This document shows positions 6,039 to 7,569 of a stretch of DNA of 7,569 nucleotides, in pieces (the stretch's first letter is position 1; each line of letters starts with the position of its first letter). A program made the translations under genes and the position numbers. The notes beneath the pieces were generated by a model that had not been told where the DNA came from, made no database searches, and was given only the letters and a program-made list of their open reading frames with translations. The stretch is from assembly GCA_003022655.1 (NCBI GenBank), contig PXSX01000094.1:1-7569 (forward strand), given 5' to 3'. Source of the DNA: Bacteroidetes bacterium QH_1_64_81 (GTDB taxonomy: Bacteria > Bacteroidota > Rhodothermia > Rhodothermales > Salinibacteraceae).

Positions 6039-6999
6039 ATGCCCTCCCTCGATACGCGTTCCATCCATGCCGGTGAGCCCGACCCTCGCATTGAGGGCGC
6101 CGTCACTCGCGGCCCTTGCGCAGACGGAGAGCGCCCTCGTCACGGCGAGCGGGATGGCGGCTATCTCCTCGGCGCTTTTGAGCCTCCTGGGCGCGGGGGA
6201 TCACCTCGTGGCCCCGCGTGGCCTCTACGGCGGCACACTCGACCTCTTCGACGACCTGCTCCCCCAGTTCGACATCGGGCACACGTTGGTCGCGGAAGAT
6301 ACGCCGGAGGCGTGGGCAGCGGCGGTCCAGCCAAACACGACGGTGCTCTATGCCGAGTCGATCGCGAACCCCCTCCTGAAGGTGCCCGACCTGGAGGCGA
6401 TGGTGGACTTCGCGGATACCCACAACCTCGTGGCCGTCATCGACAACACCTTCGCCTCGCCCGTGAACCTGCGCCCGGTCGAGCTCGGGTTCGACATGGT
6501 GCTCCACTCCGCCACCAAATACCTCGGCGGCCACTCGGACCTTGCGGCGGGCGTGGTGGCGGGGCCGGACGATCTTCTGGACGATGTGCGCCACACGACG
6601 AAGCTGCTGGGCGGCATGCTCGATCCACACGCCTGCTTCCTGCTCCACCGCAGCCTCAAGACCCTCGGCGTGCGAGTGCGTCAGCAAAACGACACCGCTC
6701 AGGCCGTCGCCGAGGCGCTCGCCGCCCATGACGCCATAGAACGCGTGCGCTATCCCGGCCTTTCCGCCCACCCCGATCACGACCGGGCCCGCACGCTCCT
6801 CGACGGCTTCGGCGGCATGGTGAGCTTCGACCTCGCCTCAGCGGCCCATGTGGACGCTTTTTTCGACGCCCTCTCCCTTCCCATTCGCGCCGAGCTTCGG
6901 ATCACGAAGCGGTTCGTGCGCCTATCCGTCGGTCTTGAAGGGGCAGAGGACCTCGTCGACGACATCACGACGGCCCTCGACGCCAGCCTTGGTTCGTGA
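6039..6999 (+). pseudogene. Cys/Met-metabolism PLP enzyme (cystathionine gamma-synthase / methionine gamma-lyase family), two internal deletions
   Basis: Family members are cytosolic PLP enzymes of transsulfuration or methionine breakdown, normally about 380-400 residues. The gene starts normally at ATG 6039 (MPSLDTRSIHAGEPDPRIEG). At about 6105-6108 it jumps into another frame at LAALAQTESALVTASGMAAIS. The segment normally between, with PIFQSSTF and the YxRxxNPT-type motif whose Tyr and Arg bind the PLP phosphate of the partner subunit, is missing. Read from ATG 6067 (310 residues) the rest is open. It keeps SGM at 28-30, the PLP-ring Asp126 in VIDNTFASP, the Schiff-base Lys151 in HSATKYLGGHSDL, and the substrate-carboxylate Arg285 in VRLSVGLEG. 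A second, in-frame loss lies near 6889-6891: LSLPIRA joins ELRITKRF without the usual SLGGxE...PAxxSH block. About 65 residues are absent in total, so an active enzyme is unlikely. The exact subfamily cannot be fixed. ATG 6067 could still yield a truncated protein. Confidence 0.8.
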
Positions 7000-7036
7000 T
7001 CCCATACTTCTCGGCACGAAGCGGCCGCCCGGCCCC

Positions 7037-7087
7037 CTCATGACTTACAAACTCATGACTCGTGACTCATGACTCATGAACTCATGA
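7037..7087. repeat. Cluster of five CTCATGA heptamers before the amidohydrolase gene
   Basis: CTCATGA occurs at 7037, 7052, 7066, 7073 and 7081 (start positions), with spacings of 15, 14, 7 and 8 bases. Each copy contains an ATG. The last two in-frame ATGs (7069 and 7084) are the two candidate starts of the amidohydrolase, so the repeat overlaps its translation start region. It could be slippage-prone or a protein-binding array. No role is known to me. Confidence 0.75.
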
Positions 7088-7569
7088 CGGCGACCCTGAG
7101 AAGCGGACACGTCTCTCCGCGTTTCCCACAGCAACTTTTCCTCTGCGCGGTGTGCCTCCTTCTCGCTGTCATTCCCGCTATGGCCCAGGAGGTCCCCGAA
7201 GCGCCCGACCGCTCTCGCGGCGAAGGCCCGTACGACCGGCTCGTGATCCGAGGAGCCACGCTGATTGATGGTACTGGGGCGCCCGCCCGCGGCCCGGTGG
7301 ACATCGTCGTTCAGGGCGACAGTGTTGCCCGAATTACAAGCGTGGGCGCCCCCGGCGGCCCGATCGACGAAGAGGCGCGACCGGACGGGGGCAACCGGAC
7401 GATCGATGCGTCCGGGATGTACGTCCTCCCTGGCTTCGTGGACCTGCACGCGCACCTGGGCGGCGAGGCACAGGGCACGCCCGCCGAGTACGTGCTCAAG
7501 CTGTGGATGGCCCACGGCGTCACGACGGCCCGCGAGGTGGCCGCCGGTAACGGCCTCGATTGGACCCTT
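7084..7569 (+). CDS. Secreted amidohydrolase-family protein, N-terminal part (cut by right edge)
   Basis: The frame is open to the window end and gives 162 residues. The first 35 or so form a signal peptide: a basic N region, the hydrophobic core LFLCAVCLLLAVIPAM, and a likely cleavage site at AMA|QE (residues 34-35), so the enzyme is probably exported. The mature part opens like imidazolonepropionase/dihydroorotase-type amidohydrolases: LVIRGATLIDGTGAPARGPVD at about 53-73, a VVQGDSVARI strand, then IDASGMYVLPGFVDLHAHLG at 107-126. There His122 and His124 are the first two metal ligands of the TIM barrel. HGVTTAREV at 144-152 is also typical. The rest of the barrel and the remaining ligands lie beyond the window. 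ATG 7084 is chosen; ATG 7069 would add five residues. The substrate cannot be told. It follows the PLP-enzyme pseudogene by 84 bases, with the heptamer cluster between. Confidence 0.88.
   Translation, partial: MTATLRSGHVSPRFPQQLFLCAVCLLLAVIPAMAQEVPEAPDRSRGEGPYDRLVIRGATLIDGTGAPARGPVDIVVQGDSVARITSVGAPGGPIDEEARPDGGNRTIDASGMYVLPGFVDLHAHLGGEAQGTPAEYVLKLWMAHGVTTAREVAAGNGLDWTL

Noticed and set aside
5916..6731. A 271-codon plus-strand frame that includes the start of the PLP-enzyme gene
   Set aside because: Only 6039-6107 is genuine family sequence. The part before is spacer and the part after is the wrong frame of the enzyme.
7056..7079. ATGACTCAT motifs resembling eukaryotic AP-1/GCN4 sites
   Set aside because: The context is bacterial. 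They follow simply from the CTCATGA repeat.

Overview
The window looks like chromosome from a GC-rich, probably halophilic member of the Rhodothermota/Bacteroidota, of the Salinibacter type. This is an inference from three things: acidic, Ser/Glu/Asp-rich linkers in otherwise recognisable proteins, a small TonB-C-domain protein of a kind common in that group, and mostly weak or absent Shine-Dalgarno sequences. No rRNA, tRNA or CRISPR array is visible.

Layout, left to right. Positions 1-192 (minus strand) hold the N-terminal end of an IS630-type transposase broken by two apparent single-base frameshifts and cut by the window edge. Positions 291-1292 (minus) encode an intact YhdH/AcuI-type NADPH-dependent medium-chain reductase. 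A 230-base divergent intergenic region follows, containing a perfect 19-bp tandem repeat. Next, on the plus strand, come a one-helix membrane protein with a TonB C-terminal domain (1523-2242) and a full-length 4-hydroxyphenylpyruvate dioxygenase, hpd (2351-3496). After a 413-base gap comes dnaA (3910-5808), with all four domains and every ATPase motif recognisable.

The region after dnaA is the odd part. DnaA does not stop after domain IV. It runs about 75 residues further in a basic, Gly/Ala/Arg-rich tail encoded by what looks like a non-coding interspersed palindromic repeat (about 5571-5868), and two further hairpins follow. Next comes a Cys/Met-metabolism PLP enzyme (6039-6999) that has apparently lost two internal blocks, the first with a frameshift, so I call it a pseudogene. 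A cluster of five CTCATGA heptamers precedes a secreted amidohydrolase (7084 to the right edge), whose signal peptide and metal-binding His-x-His are visible.

The intact genes do not form one pathway: replication initiation (dnaA), tyrosine catabolism (hpd), a reductase of acryloyl-CoA type, an envelope protein and a secreted hydrolase sit side by side. I see no convincing new multi-gene system. The points worth following are the repeat-derived DnaA tail, the double-deleted PLP enzyme next to it, and the tandem repeat with its misplaced ribosome-binding site in front of the TonB-domain gene.
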